Below are positions 1 through 9,077 of a DNA stretch of 20,218 nucleotides, piece by piece. Numbering within the stretch: position 1 is the stretch's first letter; every line of letters begins with the position of its first letter. The notes beneath the pieces are model-generated. The model saw nothing but the letters and a program-made list of their open reading frames with translations. It was not told where the DNA came from and did no database searches. The translations under genes were made by a program, and so were the position numbers. The stretch comes from CAYZXT01 sp964482515. GTDB lineage: Bacteria; Elusimicrobiota; Elusimicrobia; FEN-1173. The stretch lies in the NCBI GenBank assembly GCA_964482515.1, contig CAYZXT010000041.1, positions 1 through 20,218 of the forward strand, in the 5' to 3' direction.

Positions 1-1
1 C

Positions 2-400
2 GGGGTTAATATTGGCGCCGTGGCCTGGGGCGACTATGACAACGACGGCGATATCGACATGCTTGTCGGCAACACTGTGAACCAGGCAAACCGGATTTAT
101 CGGAACGACGGCGGGGGGTCGTTTACTTTGATTTGGACGTCCCCCTATCTCGGCAACACCCAGGCGGTGGCTTGGGGCGACTATGACAACGACGGATATT
201 TAGACGTCCTTTTCGGAAACAGCGGCGGTACCGAACCGTCGAGCATTTTCCATAATGACGGGGGGGCCACCTTCACCCGGGTTTGGCAGCATCAAATTAT
301 CGAACAAACCGTGAGCGTGCAATGGGGTGATTACGACAGGGACGGGGATTTGGATTTCGCGATCGGAAATTGGGGGACCAATCCGCCGCGCGTGTTCAAG
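2..400 (+). repeat. FG-GAP/VCBS-like repeat block 1 (three units)
   Basis: Three coding repeats of about 147 bp carry WGDYDxDGDxD calcium-binding loops at about 23, 173 and 320, each followed by a hydrophobic strand and an asparagine-ending turn. The DNA of the loops is nearly identical between units (GGCGACTATGACAACGACGG occurs at both of the first two). The block continues to the left of the window. FG-GAP repeats usually assemble into an integrin-like beta-propeller, which normally needs about seven blades, so more units are expected upstream. Confidence 0.85.
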
Positions 401-3400
401 AATAACCGTGTGGAGTTGGGCGTTTTGCCCGGAAACAGCGCGCCGACGCCCCCGTCCATCCTCGCATCATCGGTGTCTTACATCTCGGACCAAAATCCGG
501 CGACCCTTACGTTCAAATGGGGCGCCGGGGCCGACGGGGCTCTCCCCGCCAACAGCCTCTATTACGATATCGCGGTGGCGACGCTGCCGATGAATTTGAC
601 GGGGGACGGAAAGCGAATCACGTCGCCCACTTATTTCACGGTCACCTGGGACGACGGTTCTCCCGGCCTGGGCAGGCAAATGAGGCACGCCTACAAAACG
701 TGGCCCGGAGACGCTCAGGCTCGCTACGGCTATCAAATCAACCAGAACAGCGTGCAGAGCGGGAACACCTATTACTTCCGCGTGCAAACGATCGACGCGG
801 GCTTGAACCGCAGCACCTGGAGCGCGCAGCAATCCATCTACGTTCCCAGCTTCTTCGGCCCGCCGAGCGCCGTGGCGGACTTGAACGCGGCGGCGGCGGA
901 GATCAGCGACCAATTGACCGTGACCTGGACATCGCCCGGGAACAACTATATGGCGGGAACCCTGGTGGCCGGGTCTTCGTACACCATCCAATACACGACC
1001 GACACGAATTTCAACACGTGGAGCGCCACGGGCACGCAACCCTCCTATGTTTATCGCATCAACATCGCCGCCAACGGAATCACGCCGTTTTCGCCGCGGA
1101 CTTACCAGTTGAGCAGCCTGCTGAAAGAAGCCACCTATTTCATGCGGCTGTGGACGAGCGACGAGAAAGGGAACATTTCGGCGATCTCGAACGCCGCGAC
1201 GGGCTATACGATGGGATGGGAAGCGATTTGGACGGGCGACAGCGGGAACACGATCGGGATCGATTGGGGCGACTATGATAATGACGGGGACCTGGACCAG
1301 CTGGTCGGAAACTACGGCGGCGCCAAGGTCGTGCGGCGGCGTTCCGGGGACACCTTCACATCCATCTGGACGAGCGCCGAGACGGACAACACGAACAGCG
1401 TGAAATGGGGCGACTACGACAACGACGGCGACCTGGACTTCGTCGCCGCGAACTCCCTGCAGGTTTCCCGCGTCTACCGGAACAACGCGGGGTCCTTCGC
1501 GTTGGTGTGGAGTTCCACCATTACGACGGACGATACGCGGAGCGCTGCGTGGGGGGATTTCGACGGCGACGGCGACCTGGACCTCTTGATGGTCAACTAC
1601 GGCCAGCCCAACCGCATTTACCGCAACGACGGCAACGCGACGTTCCTGCCGATATGGAGCGACGGGGCGAGCGAAAACAGCACGTCGGCGGCCTGGGCGG
1701 ATTACGACCATGACAACGATCTGGACTTCCTGGTCGGCAACTACAATCAGGCGAACCGGATCTACAAGAACAACGGCAACGGCACGTTCACCGCGGCCTG
1801 GAGCTCCACGGAACTGGAAGCGACGAACGGCGTGTCTTGGGGGGACTTCGACAAGGACGGCGACCTGGACCAACTGGTGGGGAACTATCAGCAGATGACC
1901 CGCGTCTATGTGAACACGACCGGCGCCTTTGCTTCGGGCTACAACATCGTCAGCACGTCGGTTTACAGCGCGGCCTGGGCGGACTACGACAACGACGGCG
2001 ACCTGGACATATTGGTCGGCGTGAGCGGCCAGAGCCAGATTTACCGCAACATGGGAGGCAGTTTCACGCAGGTTTGGGCGTCGTCGCGGTCGGATGCGAC
2101 GCGCCGGGCTGTTTGGGGCGATTACGACAACGACGGGGACTTGGATATATTGGCCGGAAACAACGGACTGAACGTGGTCTACAAGAGCAACCGCGCCGAT
2201 CGGGGGCTGTCGGCCAACTCGGATCCCGCTCCGGTGACCTCCGGTTTCGCGGCCAGTTACGGGTTCGCGCTGAACCAGAGCACGTTCACTTTGCGATGGA
2301 ACGCCGCGGATTATGATGGAAACGGCACGAACGGCTTGTACTACGAAGTGGTCGTTAGCACGGTGGCCATGACGCTGAGCGGTGACCAGAAGCGGATCAC
2401 CGCGCCCGCGAGCTTCGCGAAATCGTGGCGGAGCGGCGGCCACTTCGGCGATCATGTCCGGCCCATATACACGGGCGGGAAGCAGCAGTTGATCCTTCGA
2501 AACCTGCCGGACGCCACCTATTACTGGCGCGTGCAGGTGGTGGACGGCGGCCACGCGCGCAGCGCTTGGAGCGACGAGCAAAGTTTCGTGGCGGTGGGCC
2601 CGAGCCTGCAGGTCAGCACGACGAACCTGGCGACGCCCACGATCCCCCAGGGTTTTGAACGCGCGATGCTGAAACTTGAAATGAAGTCGGGCGGCGGCGG
2701 CGACGTGGTGCTGGGCTCCGTCCGGGTCGACCTGAGCTCCCTGGCCAGCTGCGTGGATTCGGACGTGGAAGAGATCAAGCTGTACCGCGACAATGACAGC
2801 GACGGAACGCTGGTGTTCGGCCAGGACGTCCAGATTTCCCAGTCAGGGGCGGTCTTCAGCGGCAGGACGGCGACGTTGACGATACCGGGGGGAGAACAGG
2901 TGTCCGTGTCGACGAAAACGTATTTTGTGACATTGAAGATCAGCCAGACGGCCACATTGTCATCGACGGTCGGCGTCTCGATTTCATCTTATTACTGGGT
3001 AAACGCCGGGATCGCGCGCGTGGTGGACCAGAACTTCCCCGCGGACTCGGAATTGTCAACGATACTGGATTCGGCCAACACCCTCAATTTCATGGTGTTT
3101 TCAAGCACCGCCTCCTCCATGCCGCCGACGAACTCCGCGCGCGGTTCGGCCGACGTTCCCTTCATGCGGGTGTCGATGCAGACGGACCAGGGCAGCACGG
3201 ACGTGTCGGGCCTGCGGCTCGTTCGGACGGGCGTCGGCGGAGACGCGGACGTGACGGCCATCAAGATTTATAAAGACACCGGAAACGGCCTGTGGGACGG
3301 ATCGGGGATCGATCCGCTGGTTTCGCCGATCGGCGTGTCCTTCACCGCAGGAGTGTCGACAATCACGTTCAACACGACGCAAACCATCACGCCGTCGCTG

Positions 3401-6400
3401 GCGATCTACTTCGTCATGCTGGACGTTTCGGGGGCGGCCACGAGCCTCAACACGATTGGCCTGAGCATGCCGACCACCGGCGCCGTATTGCTAGGGACCC
3501 TCTCGGACACGATCAATGGAGCTTTCCCGATTTCGTCGGGCCAGACGACGGTCGTTGATCCGGCGAACACCATGAACGTGTCATTGGTGAACACGGCCCC
3601 GGCCACGGCGTTCCAGGGGCAATCCGTGTCCATGGGTTCTTTGATCGCGCAAACGAACGTGGGGGAGGCGCTGTTGACGGGGTTGCGGGTCACTCTGGGG
3701 ACAGGACAGTCGGTGAGCAATGTGGCGAAAGTTGAGATATACCGCGACGCGAACGGAAACGGCATATGGGGCGTCGAGGACGGCGTGGCGTTGAGCAGCG
3801 CGGCGTTCTCGGCCGGCGCGGCGACGCTGAATTTCTCGTCGCAGTCGGTCCTTTCGAGCGGGGCGACGTTCTTCATCGTGTACCGGGCGAGCCCGAACGC
3901 CGTGGCGGCGAGCACCATGACCGCGCGGATCCTCCTCTCAAGCGATTTAACCCTGTTATCGCCCAACACGACCATCGCCGGGTCCTTCCCGATGGTGTCT
4001 TCCACGACCATCATTAATCCCACCATCGACACATTGACGGTGACGCCGAGCAATCCGAGCACGCCGCCGCAATCGGTGGAAGGGACCACGGGCGTCCCAA
4101 TGCTGAAGCTCCGGATGTCGTTGGACGCGAACGGCGCGCTGTGGACCGGTTTGCGGGTCGACCGCGCGGGGACGTCCGTATCGGACGCGGACGTTTCGGG
4201 GCTGAGGATCTACCGCGACGACGGCGACGGGACTTTCAATTTGGGGACGGACACGCTGATCACCTCGGGCGTCGACGCCTTTTCGGGAGGGACCAGCGTC
4301 ATCAGCTTGAACACGCCGGAGCCCATGACGGTGGCGCCGGCCTACAAGGAATACTTCGTGGTGTTGGACGTGGCTCAGGGCGCGGATCTGGGCAAGACGG
4401 TGGGGCTGACGCTGGCGAACACGAGCTATGTTCAATTGTTCTCTCCCGACGCGGCGTCGCCTGTGAACTTCCCCGTGAACAGCAATTTGACGGAGTTCAC
4501 CGAGTACGCCGACATCGTCACCATGACAGGGACGTCCATGTCTCCGGCGGGGATCGACCCCGGGACGGACGGTACGCTTTTCGCCAGGATAGCCATGCGG
4601 ACGGACTACGCCGAAGCGCCATGGACGGAACTGAGGGTCGATAGAACCGGGACGCTTCCGGACGGATCGGTCAAAAGCGTGAAGCTGTACAAGGACGTCG
4701 ATCTAAACGGGACGTTCAGCGCGTTCACCGACCTCCTGATCACCAGCGGCGTTTTTTCTTCGGGCACCCTCCCCATGACTTTCCCGTCCGAGCTGGTCGA
4801 GGCGACCACGATGTACTACTACCTGGTGGTGGACATTTCGACGACCTCGTCGCCGAATACGACGCTGGGTCTGCGCATGGTGTCGAACACGTACTTAACG
4901 GTGGCTTTGCCCAACACCGTCTCGGCCGCCGGATTCCCGTTCCAAACGTCGCTGACCAACATCCAGGAGCCGATCACGCAGATGCAGGTGTCCGCCTCGT
5001 CCCTGGCGCCTTCTTCGTCGATCCAGGGGCAAAACAACGTCGCGATGATGCGGCTGGATGTCCGCATGACGGGTTATACGGGCCATTGGACCGGCCTGCG
5101 CCTCGACCGGGTCGGGACGGCGTCGGACACCGACCTGACCGTCTTGAAGATGTACCGCGACGCCAACGCCAACGGGAACATCGACCTCGGAACGGACCCG
5201 CTGATCTCTTCCACGACTTTCAGCCTCGCCAGCGCGCAGTTGAACTTCACGGCGCAAGTCATCGACTCCGTCAGCACGCAGACCTATTTGGTGGCGGCGG
5301 ACGTGGCGAGCAACGCTACGCCGGACGTTAACCTTAACCTTCGGCTCGCGTCCGCCGGTTCGCTGACCCTCATCGCTCCCGATACGGCGCAGGGGAATCT
5401 ACCGATGCAGACGTCCCCCATGACGATCGTTGGCACTGTAGACGCGCTAAACGTCGCATGGTCTGACCTATCGCCGGCCAACGTCCTGCAGGGGGCCGGG
5501 CCCGTCATCCTGATGAGCCTCGTCATGAACACGACCAACCATACCGTGACGTGGCAGGGAATGGACCTGGAAAAAACTGGTACGATTCCCGATTCCGACA
5601 TCACACGCGTGCATCTGTATAAAGACAACCTGTCGAGCGGGACCGTGGGCAGTTACGATTCCGCCGACCCGGACGTCGCTTTCGGCGTTCCGATCTTCAC
5701 CGCTGGCCGGAGCTCCATCAAGCCGGAGCCCTACCCGGTCGTCGGCCTCACTCCGCAGCGCTATTTCGTCGGCGTCGATATCAATCCCCTGGCGACGCCC
5801 GACAGCACGGTCGGCGTCCGCTTGACGGAGGCCGCCAACCTGATGGTCGGGTCTCCGGACGTGGTGACGAACCAGAACTTCCCGATGCAATCGACCCTTA
5901 CGAACGTCCTGGACAACCCGGACACGGTGACGGTGAGCACCCTGGCGCCGGCCGGCGTCACGGCGGGCCTGCCGCTGGGGACCACCATCGACCAGGGAAC
6001 TCTGGATACCCCGGTGATGAAACTTTATTTCAAAACCAACCAGGACATGGGTTTCGTGAGAACCCTCCGCGTGGATTTGTCGGGCACCCTGCCGGAAGGA
6101 TTTATAACCCGGTTGTCCCTCTACCGGGACAACGGCAGCGGCAACCTCGAAACCTCGAATGACACGCTGCTCTCGGTCGGGTTGTTCTCGGGCAACGTCG
6201 CGAACCTGACGATCTCCGTCCCCGAGCCCGTGACGAACGCCGGGAAGGCGTACTTCCTTTCGATGGGCATCGCCGCCAACGCGCCGGTGGACAGCACGGT
6301 GGCCGTGCGGCTGGCGAACTCCAACTACGTGGCGATTTCAACGCCTGACGTGGTGGCCGTGTTCCCCGTGGCCCTGAACAGCAATACCTTCCGGGTGCGC

Positions 6401-7408
6401 GACATCCGGACGCCAGTGACGCCTGTGCTCGTCGATTATTCGGACGAAGATACGGAGGACATGCTGGCGGACAACTTCGTCGCGAATTCCGGCAAAGGCC
6501 ACTACACCAGCAGCGCATTGGAGTTGAACGTCACCTGGGCGTCCATGGTGATCGGCGGGACGCTTAAGGACGCGCTCTATTGCGTGGGAACGACGCCGGG
6601 CGGCTCCGACGTCCGGACATGGACGCCGCTGCCCTTGCCCATCGGGGACTATTTGATCAGCGGCTTGGAACTGCAGCACGGCCTGCAGTATTACGTGTCG
6701 GTCAAAGCCCGGAGCAATTTCGACCTTTGGAGCAGCACGGGTATTTCAGACGGGATCATGGTGGACCTGGAAAAACCGAGCATGGAAAATTCGCCTCCGA
6801 CGGCCAAGGTGGAGGAGAACGGGTATGTTTTGAAATGGACGCCCGCTCAAACGACGATATCGGGATTGAAGGGCTACGTCGTGGAACGCCGGACGGCGAC
6901 CAAGCCCAAGTGGGAAATCGTATCAAGCACGCGGGCGGCCGCTCCTTCGGTCGATCCGTCCAGCATCACCACCACGGCGACCTCCCTGGTGTTCACCTCC
7001 GATGATCCCGGCACCTATTTTTACAGGGTCATGGCCGTCAGCGGGGCCGATGTCCTGAGCGAGCCCAGTGCCGAGATACGCGTGGACTACAAAGCGGCGT
7101 TCCTCCCCGATTCCATCGTGGACGCGGGCAACTATCCGAACCCGTTCGACTGCAACACGGGGGCGACGACGATCGTTTATCTGCTGAAACAGTCGGCGGA
7201 CACGAAGCTGCGCATCTTCGATGGCTTCGGCAACGTGGTGAAGGAACTGAAGTACAGCGCGGACACCGCGGGCGGCAGGGCGGGAGCCAATGAAGTGAGC
7301 TGGGACGGGACCACGGAAGGCGGCGGCAAAGTTTCCCAGGGCATGTACATCGCGGTTCTGGAAAGCGGCGGCGGGAAAAAAGTGTGGAAGATCGGAGTGT
7401 GGCACTAA
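2..7408 (+). CDS. Giant secreted multi-repeat surface protein (FG-GAP/VCBS, FnIII-like, tandem Ig-like repeats, C-terminal sorting-like domain), 5' partial
   Basis: The reading frame is open to the left edge and enters in the middle of an FG-GAP repeat. The GTG at 20 is therefore an internal codon and the true start and signal peptide lie outside the window. About 2,468 residues are visible. In order: three FG-GAP/VCBS-like repeats with WGDYDNDGD calcium loops (to about 400), two fibronectin-III-like modules (about 440-1200), seven more FG-GAP repeats (about 1210-2200), another FnIII-like module (about 2220-2600), eight tandem beta-rich repeats (about 2600-6410), two FnIII-like modules (about 6420-7110), and a C-terminal domain (about 7120-7405) that begins with YPNPF and ends VWKIGVWH, as in FlgD-Ig or type IX-like sorting domains. 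It is probably exported and cell-surface attached or released, with an adhesive or structural role. The stop overlaps the start of a PorV-like gene, which supports secretion as its paired cargo. The ligand and function are unknown. Confidence 0.9.
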   Translation, partial: GVNIGAVAWGDYDNDGDIDMLVGNTVNQANRIYRNDGGGSFTLIWTSPYLGNTQAVAWGDYDNDGYLDVLFGNSGGTEPSSIFHNDGGATFTRVWQHQIIEQTVSVQWGDYDRDGDLDFAIGNWGTNPPRVFKNNRVELGVLPGNSAPTPPSILASSVSYISDQNPATLTFKWGAGADGALPANSLYYDIAVATLPMNLTGDGKRITSPTYFTVTWDDGSPGLGRQMRHAYKTWPGDAQARYGYQINQNSVQSGNTYYFRVQTIDAGLNRSTWSAQQSIYVPSFFGPPSAVADLNAAAAEISDQLTVTWTSPGNNYMAGTLVAGSSYTIQYTTDTNFNTWSATGTQPSYVYRINIAANGITPFSPRTYQLSSLLKEATYFMRLWTSDEKGNISAISNAATGYTMGWEAIWTGDSGNTIGIDWGDYDNDGDLDQLVGNYGGAKVVRRRSGDTFTSIWTSAETDNTNSVKWGDYDNDGDLDFVAANSLQVSRVYRNNAGSFALVWSSTITTDDTRSAAWGDFDGDGDLDLLMVNYGQPNRIYRNDGNATFLPIWSDGASENSTSAAWADYDHDNDLDFLVGNYNQANRIYKNNGNGTFTAAWSSTELEATNGVSWGDFDKDGDLDQLVGNYQQMTRVYVNTTGAFASGYNIVSTSVYSAAWADYDNDGDLDILVGVSGQSQIYRNMGGSFTQVWASSRSDATRRAVWGDYDNDGDLDILAGNNGLNVVYKSNRADRGLSANSDPAPVTSGFAASYGFALNQSTFTLRWNAADYDGNGTNGLYYEVVVSTVAMTLSGDQKRITAPASFAKSWRSGGHFGDHVRPIYTGGKQQLILRNLPDATYYWRVQVVDGGHARSAWSDEQSFVAVGPSLQVSTTNLATPTIPQGFERAMLKLEMKSGGGGDVVLGSVRVDLSSLASCVDSDVEEIKLYRDNDSDGTLVFGQDVQISQSGAVFSGRTATLTIPGGEQVSVSTKTYFVTLKISQTATLSSTVGVSISSYYWVNAGIARVVDQNFPADSELSTILDSANTLNFMVFSSTASSMPPTNSARGSADVPFMRVSMQTDQGSTDVSGLRLVRTGVGGDADVTAIKIYKDTGNGLWDGSGIDPLVSPIGVSFTAGVSTITFNTTQTITPSLAIYFVMLDVSGAATSLNTIGLSMPTTGAVLLGTLSDTINGAFPISSGQTTVVDPANTMNVSLVNTAPATAFQGQSVSMGSLIAQTNVGEALLTGLRVTLGTGQSVSNVAKVEIYRDANGNGIWGVEDGVALSSAAFSAGAATLNFSSQSVLSSGATFFIVYRASPNAVAASTMTARILLSSDLTLLSPNTTIAGSFPMVSSTTIINPTIDTLTVTPSNPSTPPQSVEGTTGVPMLKLRMSLDANGALWTGLRVDRAGTSVSDADVSGLRIYRDDGDGTFNLGTDTLITSGVDAFSGGTSVISLNTPEPMTVAPAYKEYFVVLDVAQGADLGKTVGLTLANTSYVQLFSPDAASPVNFPVNSNLTEFTEYADIVTMTGTSMSPAGIDPGTDGTLFARIAMRTDYAEAPWTELRVDRTGTLPDGSVKSVKLYKDVDLNGTFSAFTDLLITSGVFSSGTLPMTFPSELVEATTMYYYLVVDISTTSSPNTTLGLRMVSNTYLTVALPNTVSAAGFPFQTSLTNIQEPITQMQVSASSLAPSSSIQGQNNVAMMRLDVRMTGYTGHWTGLRLDRVGTASDTDLTVLKMYRDANANGNIDLGTDPLISSTTFSLASAQLNFTAQVIDSVSTQTYLVAADVASNATPDVNLNLRLASAGSLTLIAPDTAQGNLPMQTSPMTIVGTVDALNVAWSDLSPANVLQGAGPVILMSLVMNTTNHTVTWQGMDLEKTGTIPDSDITRVHLYKDNLSSGTVGSYDSADPDVAFGVPIFTAGRSSIKPEPYPVVGLTPQRYFVGVDINPLATPDSTVGVRLTEAANLMVGSPDVVTNQNFPMQSTLTNVLDNPDTVTVSTLAPAGVTAGLPLGTTIDQGTLDTPVMKLYFKTNQDMGFVRTLRVDLSGTLPEGFITRLSLYRDNGSGNLETSNDTLLSVGLFSGNVANLTISVPEPVTNAGKAYFLSMGIAANAPVDSTVAVRLANSNYVAISTPDVVAVFPVALNSNTFRVRDIRTPVTPVLVDYSDEDTEDMLADNFVANSGKGHYTSSALELNVTWASMVIGGTLKDALYCVGTTPGGSDVRTWTPLPLPIGDYLISGLELQHGLQYYVSVKARSNFDLWSSTGISDGIMVDLEKPSMENSPPTAKVEENGYVLKWTPAQTTISGLKGYVVERRTATKPKWEIVSSTRAAAPSVDPSSITTTATSLVFTSDDPGTYFYRVMAVSGADVLSEPSAEIRVDYKAAFLPDSIVDAGNYPNPFDCNTGATTIVYLLKQSADTKLRIFDGFGNVVKELKYSADTAGGRAGANEVSWDGTTEGGGKVSQGMYIAVLESGGGKKVWKIGVWH
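1205..2205 (+). repeat. FG-GAP/VCBS-like repeat block 2 (seven units)
   Basis: Seven coding repeats of about 137-148 bp have calcium loops at about 1265, 1405, 1550, 1692, 1840, 1977 and 2115. Each reads W(G/A)DxDxDxDLD followed by a strand ending mostly in GN and then an xRxYxN segment. Seven units is the number expected for a closed seven-bladed beta-propeller. The block is flanked by FnIII-like modules. Confidence 0.87.
2600..6410 (+). repeat. Eight tandem beta-rich repeats of about 157-169 residues
   Basis: Eight units recur at 465-507 bp spacing. The shared core is TGLRVDRxGT, then an acidic stretch, then a (K/R)xY(R/K)D segment followed by a D/N/G-rich turn resembling a calcium loop. 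These cores start near 2714, 3206, 3677, 4144, 4624, 5090, 5555 and 6059. Each unit then has a YFVxxDV strand and a VGLRL strand, and ends in a SPDxVxxxNFPMQS-like linker. The units are diverged at DNA level, so this is an old domain array rather than a recent tandem duplication. I do not recognise a named family; the predicted fold is an Ig-like beta-sandwich (inference). Confidence 0.8.
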
Positions 7409-8997
7409 TGTCTCCTATCCGTTGGTCCAAGGTCCTTTGCCTGTGCGCCGCCCTGTTTTCGGCGACGGGCGCTCTTACCGCGAGGGCCGCCTCTGAGGGA
7501 GGGGAAGTCGACCGCGTGTATAAGTTCGGAACCGGCGCGAGGGACATCGGCATGGGGCAGGCCATGACGGTCAGCGCCCAGGGGGCGGGAGCCCTCTATT
7601 GGAACCCCGCGCTATTGGCGGAGGCGACGCATCCGGAAATTGGAATGTTCCACGCGAGCCTGTTCGAGGGTTTTTCCTATTCCTATTTGGGGTATGCCTA
7701 TCCGTTCAAGCAGGCGAGCGGCATCGGCGTCCAAGTCCTGCGCTACGGCGCGGGCGGCGGAGAGACGAGGGACAGCGAGAACAACGTCATCGGCAGCTTC
7801 AGCGAAAGCCAGACCGGAATTGGGATCGGAGGCGGCATGAAGGGCGTCCTGACGCCCGGGTTGAGCGTCGGGATGGGGATCAACGTTTTAAGCCGGACGC
7901 TGGGCCAGCGGAGCAACAGCCTGTACGGATTGGACGTCGGCGGCATGTACCGGATGCTGAATGAAAAACTGGCGCTGGGCATGAGTTTGAAGAACGGTCT
8001 GTCCTGGGCGCAGGGAAACACCGAGGACAAAATGCCGGCGCGTATGAAAGTCGGCGCGGGTTACCAACTGATGCCCGGGTTCTGGCTGGCGATGGAAGGG
8101 GAAGCCGGCGGGACCTTCGGCGTCGGCGCGGAATACAACGTGGGAAAATTCCTGTCGCTGGAAGTGGGAAAGGCGCCCAACGGCAGCTTGAGCATGGGCG
8201 GCGGATTGACCTACAAGAACGCGCGGCTGGACATGGCGTTCAACCAGAACAGCGGCGGCCTCGGTTCGAACGTGTCGACCTCGGTGCGCCTACGCTTCGG
8301 CCAGAACCGGGAAGCGCTGCGGGCGAAGATGAGCAGCCAGATGCTGGCCCGCGGGATGGAAATGGTCAGGCGCGGGGAATGGGTGAGCGGATTAAGGTAT
8401 ATGAAGCGGGCGACGAGTTTGGACCCGACGAACGCCACCGCGAAGGAAATGGTGAACCGGCTCGGCGGCGGGATGAAAGTCCTGAAGATCCGGCGCCTGA
8501 GCGAGGAACATAAGTATAGGGCGAAGGCGGTTTGGTACTTGATGAAGAAGGCCATGGCCAGCAATTTGGAAAGCTCTTACCGGGAAGCCGAACTGTACGC
8601 CGTGTATGCGTCGATCAAGGACGGCGAAACGACGGAACTGAAAGATTGGGTGATGTACATGGAAAGAAGCAGCGGCATACAGGCCCTGACGGCGGAGGAA
8701 AAAGACATGACGCCGGAAGGTTTCCTGGCGACGAAGCGCCGGCGCGTGGAAGACCGGTTCCATAAGAAGGAATATGGAATCTCGCTGTTGGAATGCCAGG
8801 AGATCACGCAACTGGAGCCGAGCAGCACCGAAGATTGGGAGAAACTCGGCAGCCTCTATTTCGTGATAGGCGTAAAAGATAAGGCGATGGAAGCCTACAA
8901 CAAAGCTTTGAGTCTGAACCCGAAGAACAAGGATTTGCGTGACTTCATAAACAAGAATAACTTAAAGAGCAAATCACCCGTCAGGCGGGTGAAATAA
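7408..8997 (+). CDS. PorV/PorQ-like outer-membrane beta-barrel protein with C-terminal TPR region
   Basis: This 529-residue protein starts at the ATG overlapping the upstream stop (TAATG). A GGAG lies about ten bases before it, and this start gives a clean signal peptide ending ALTARA (cleavage after about residue 27). A GTG at 7384 is in frame but puts a charged segment ahead of the signal. Just after the signal, the stretch GARDIGMGQA followed by GALYWNPALLA is the hallmark of the PorV/PorQ (UPF0164) family of FadL-like barrels, some of which act in type IX secretion. Residues to about 305 are glycine-rich amphipathic strands. Residues from about 315 contain TPR-like helices, including one near the C-terminus with AMEAYNKALSLNPKNKDL. 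The barrel-TPR fusion is longer than classical PorV. The one-base overlap with the giant protein suggests translational coupling and a role in its export or anchoring (inference). Confidence 0.85.
   Translation: MSPIRWSKVLCLCAALFSATGALTARAASEGGEVDRVYKFGTGARDIGMGQAMTVSAQGAGALYWNPALLAEATHPEIGMFHASLFEGFSYSYLGYAYPFKQASGIGVQVLRYGAGGGETRDSENNVIGSFSESQTGIGIGGGMKGVLTPGLSVGMGINVLSRTLGQRSNSLYGLDVGGMYRMLNEKLALGMSLKNGLSWAQGNTEDKMPARMKVGAGYQLMPGFWLAMEGEAGGTFGVGAEYNVGKFLSLEVGKAPNGSLSMGGGLTYKNARLDMAFNQNSGGLGSNVSTSVRLRFGQNREALRAKMSSQMLARGMEMVRRGEWVSGLRYMKRATSLDPTNATAKEMVNRLGGGMKVLKIRRLSEEHKYRAKAVWYLMKKAMASNLESSYREAELYAVYASIKDGETTELKDWVMYMERSSGIQALTAEEKDMTPEGFLATKRRRVEDRFHKKEYGISLLECQEITQLEPSSTEDWEKLGSLYFVIGVKDKAMEAYNKALSLNPKNKDLRDFINKNNLKSKSPVRRVK
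8974..8992 (+). terminator. Possible weak hairpin at the end of the PorV-like gene
   Basis: TCACCCG (8974-8980), loop TCAGG, and CGGGTGA (8986-8992) form a perfect 7-bp stem. It spans the last codons and touches the tandem TAA TAA stops at 8995-9000. The downstream tract is AT-rich but has no run of T, so it is at best a weak intrinsic terminator. Confidence 0.35.
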
Positions 8998-9012
8998 TAA
9001 TTGAAAAAAACA

Positions 9013-9040
9013 TTGAAATATAGATGTAAATCGTCATAAT
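9013..9040 (+). promoter_or_regulatory. Putative sigma-70-type promoter for the lipoprotein gene
   Basis: TTGAAA at 9013-9018 and CATAAT at 9035-9040 are separated by 16 bp and each match the -35 and -10 consensus at five of six bases. They lie in the strikingly AT-rich 77-bp gap before the lipoprotein gene, while the surroundings are GC-rich. The expected start of transcription is near 9047, leaving a leader of about 30 bases that contains AGGA at 9064-9067. Confidence 0.55.
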
Positions 9041-9077
9041 TAGATATGCCGAAAATCGACTTCAGGACTCAACAACC

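Noticed and set aside
20..22. GTG at 20 as the start of the giant protein
   Set aside because: The frame is open to the window edge and this codon falls inside an FG-GAP repeat, without a signal peptide. The gene is simply truncated by the window.
1205..2205. Regularly spaced similar DNA segments that could suggest a CRISPR-like or intergenic repeat array
   Set aside because: The period is about 140 bp, the repeats are in frame, and variation falls mostly at third codon positions, so they are protein repeats.
467..2581. A 704-codon open frame on the minus strand opposite the giant protein gene
   Set aside because: Its translation is rich in V/R/P runs that are the reverse complement of the repeated DYDNDGD coding units, with no recognisable domain. 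It is a shadow produced by GC-rich repeats.
2750..6200. D/N/G-rich turns in the tandem repeats read as dockerin or EF-hand modules
   Set aside because: The turns lack the full 12-residue loop pairs of dockerins and sit between beta strands. A calcium loop inside an Ig-like unit is more plausible.
7384..7407. GTG at 7384 as the start of the PorV-like gene
   Set aside because: It would add a charged eight-residue prefix before the signal peptide and a longer overlap with the upstream gene. The ATG at 7408 has GGAG upstream and gives a proper signal sequence.
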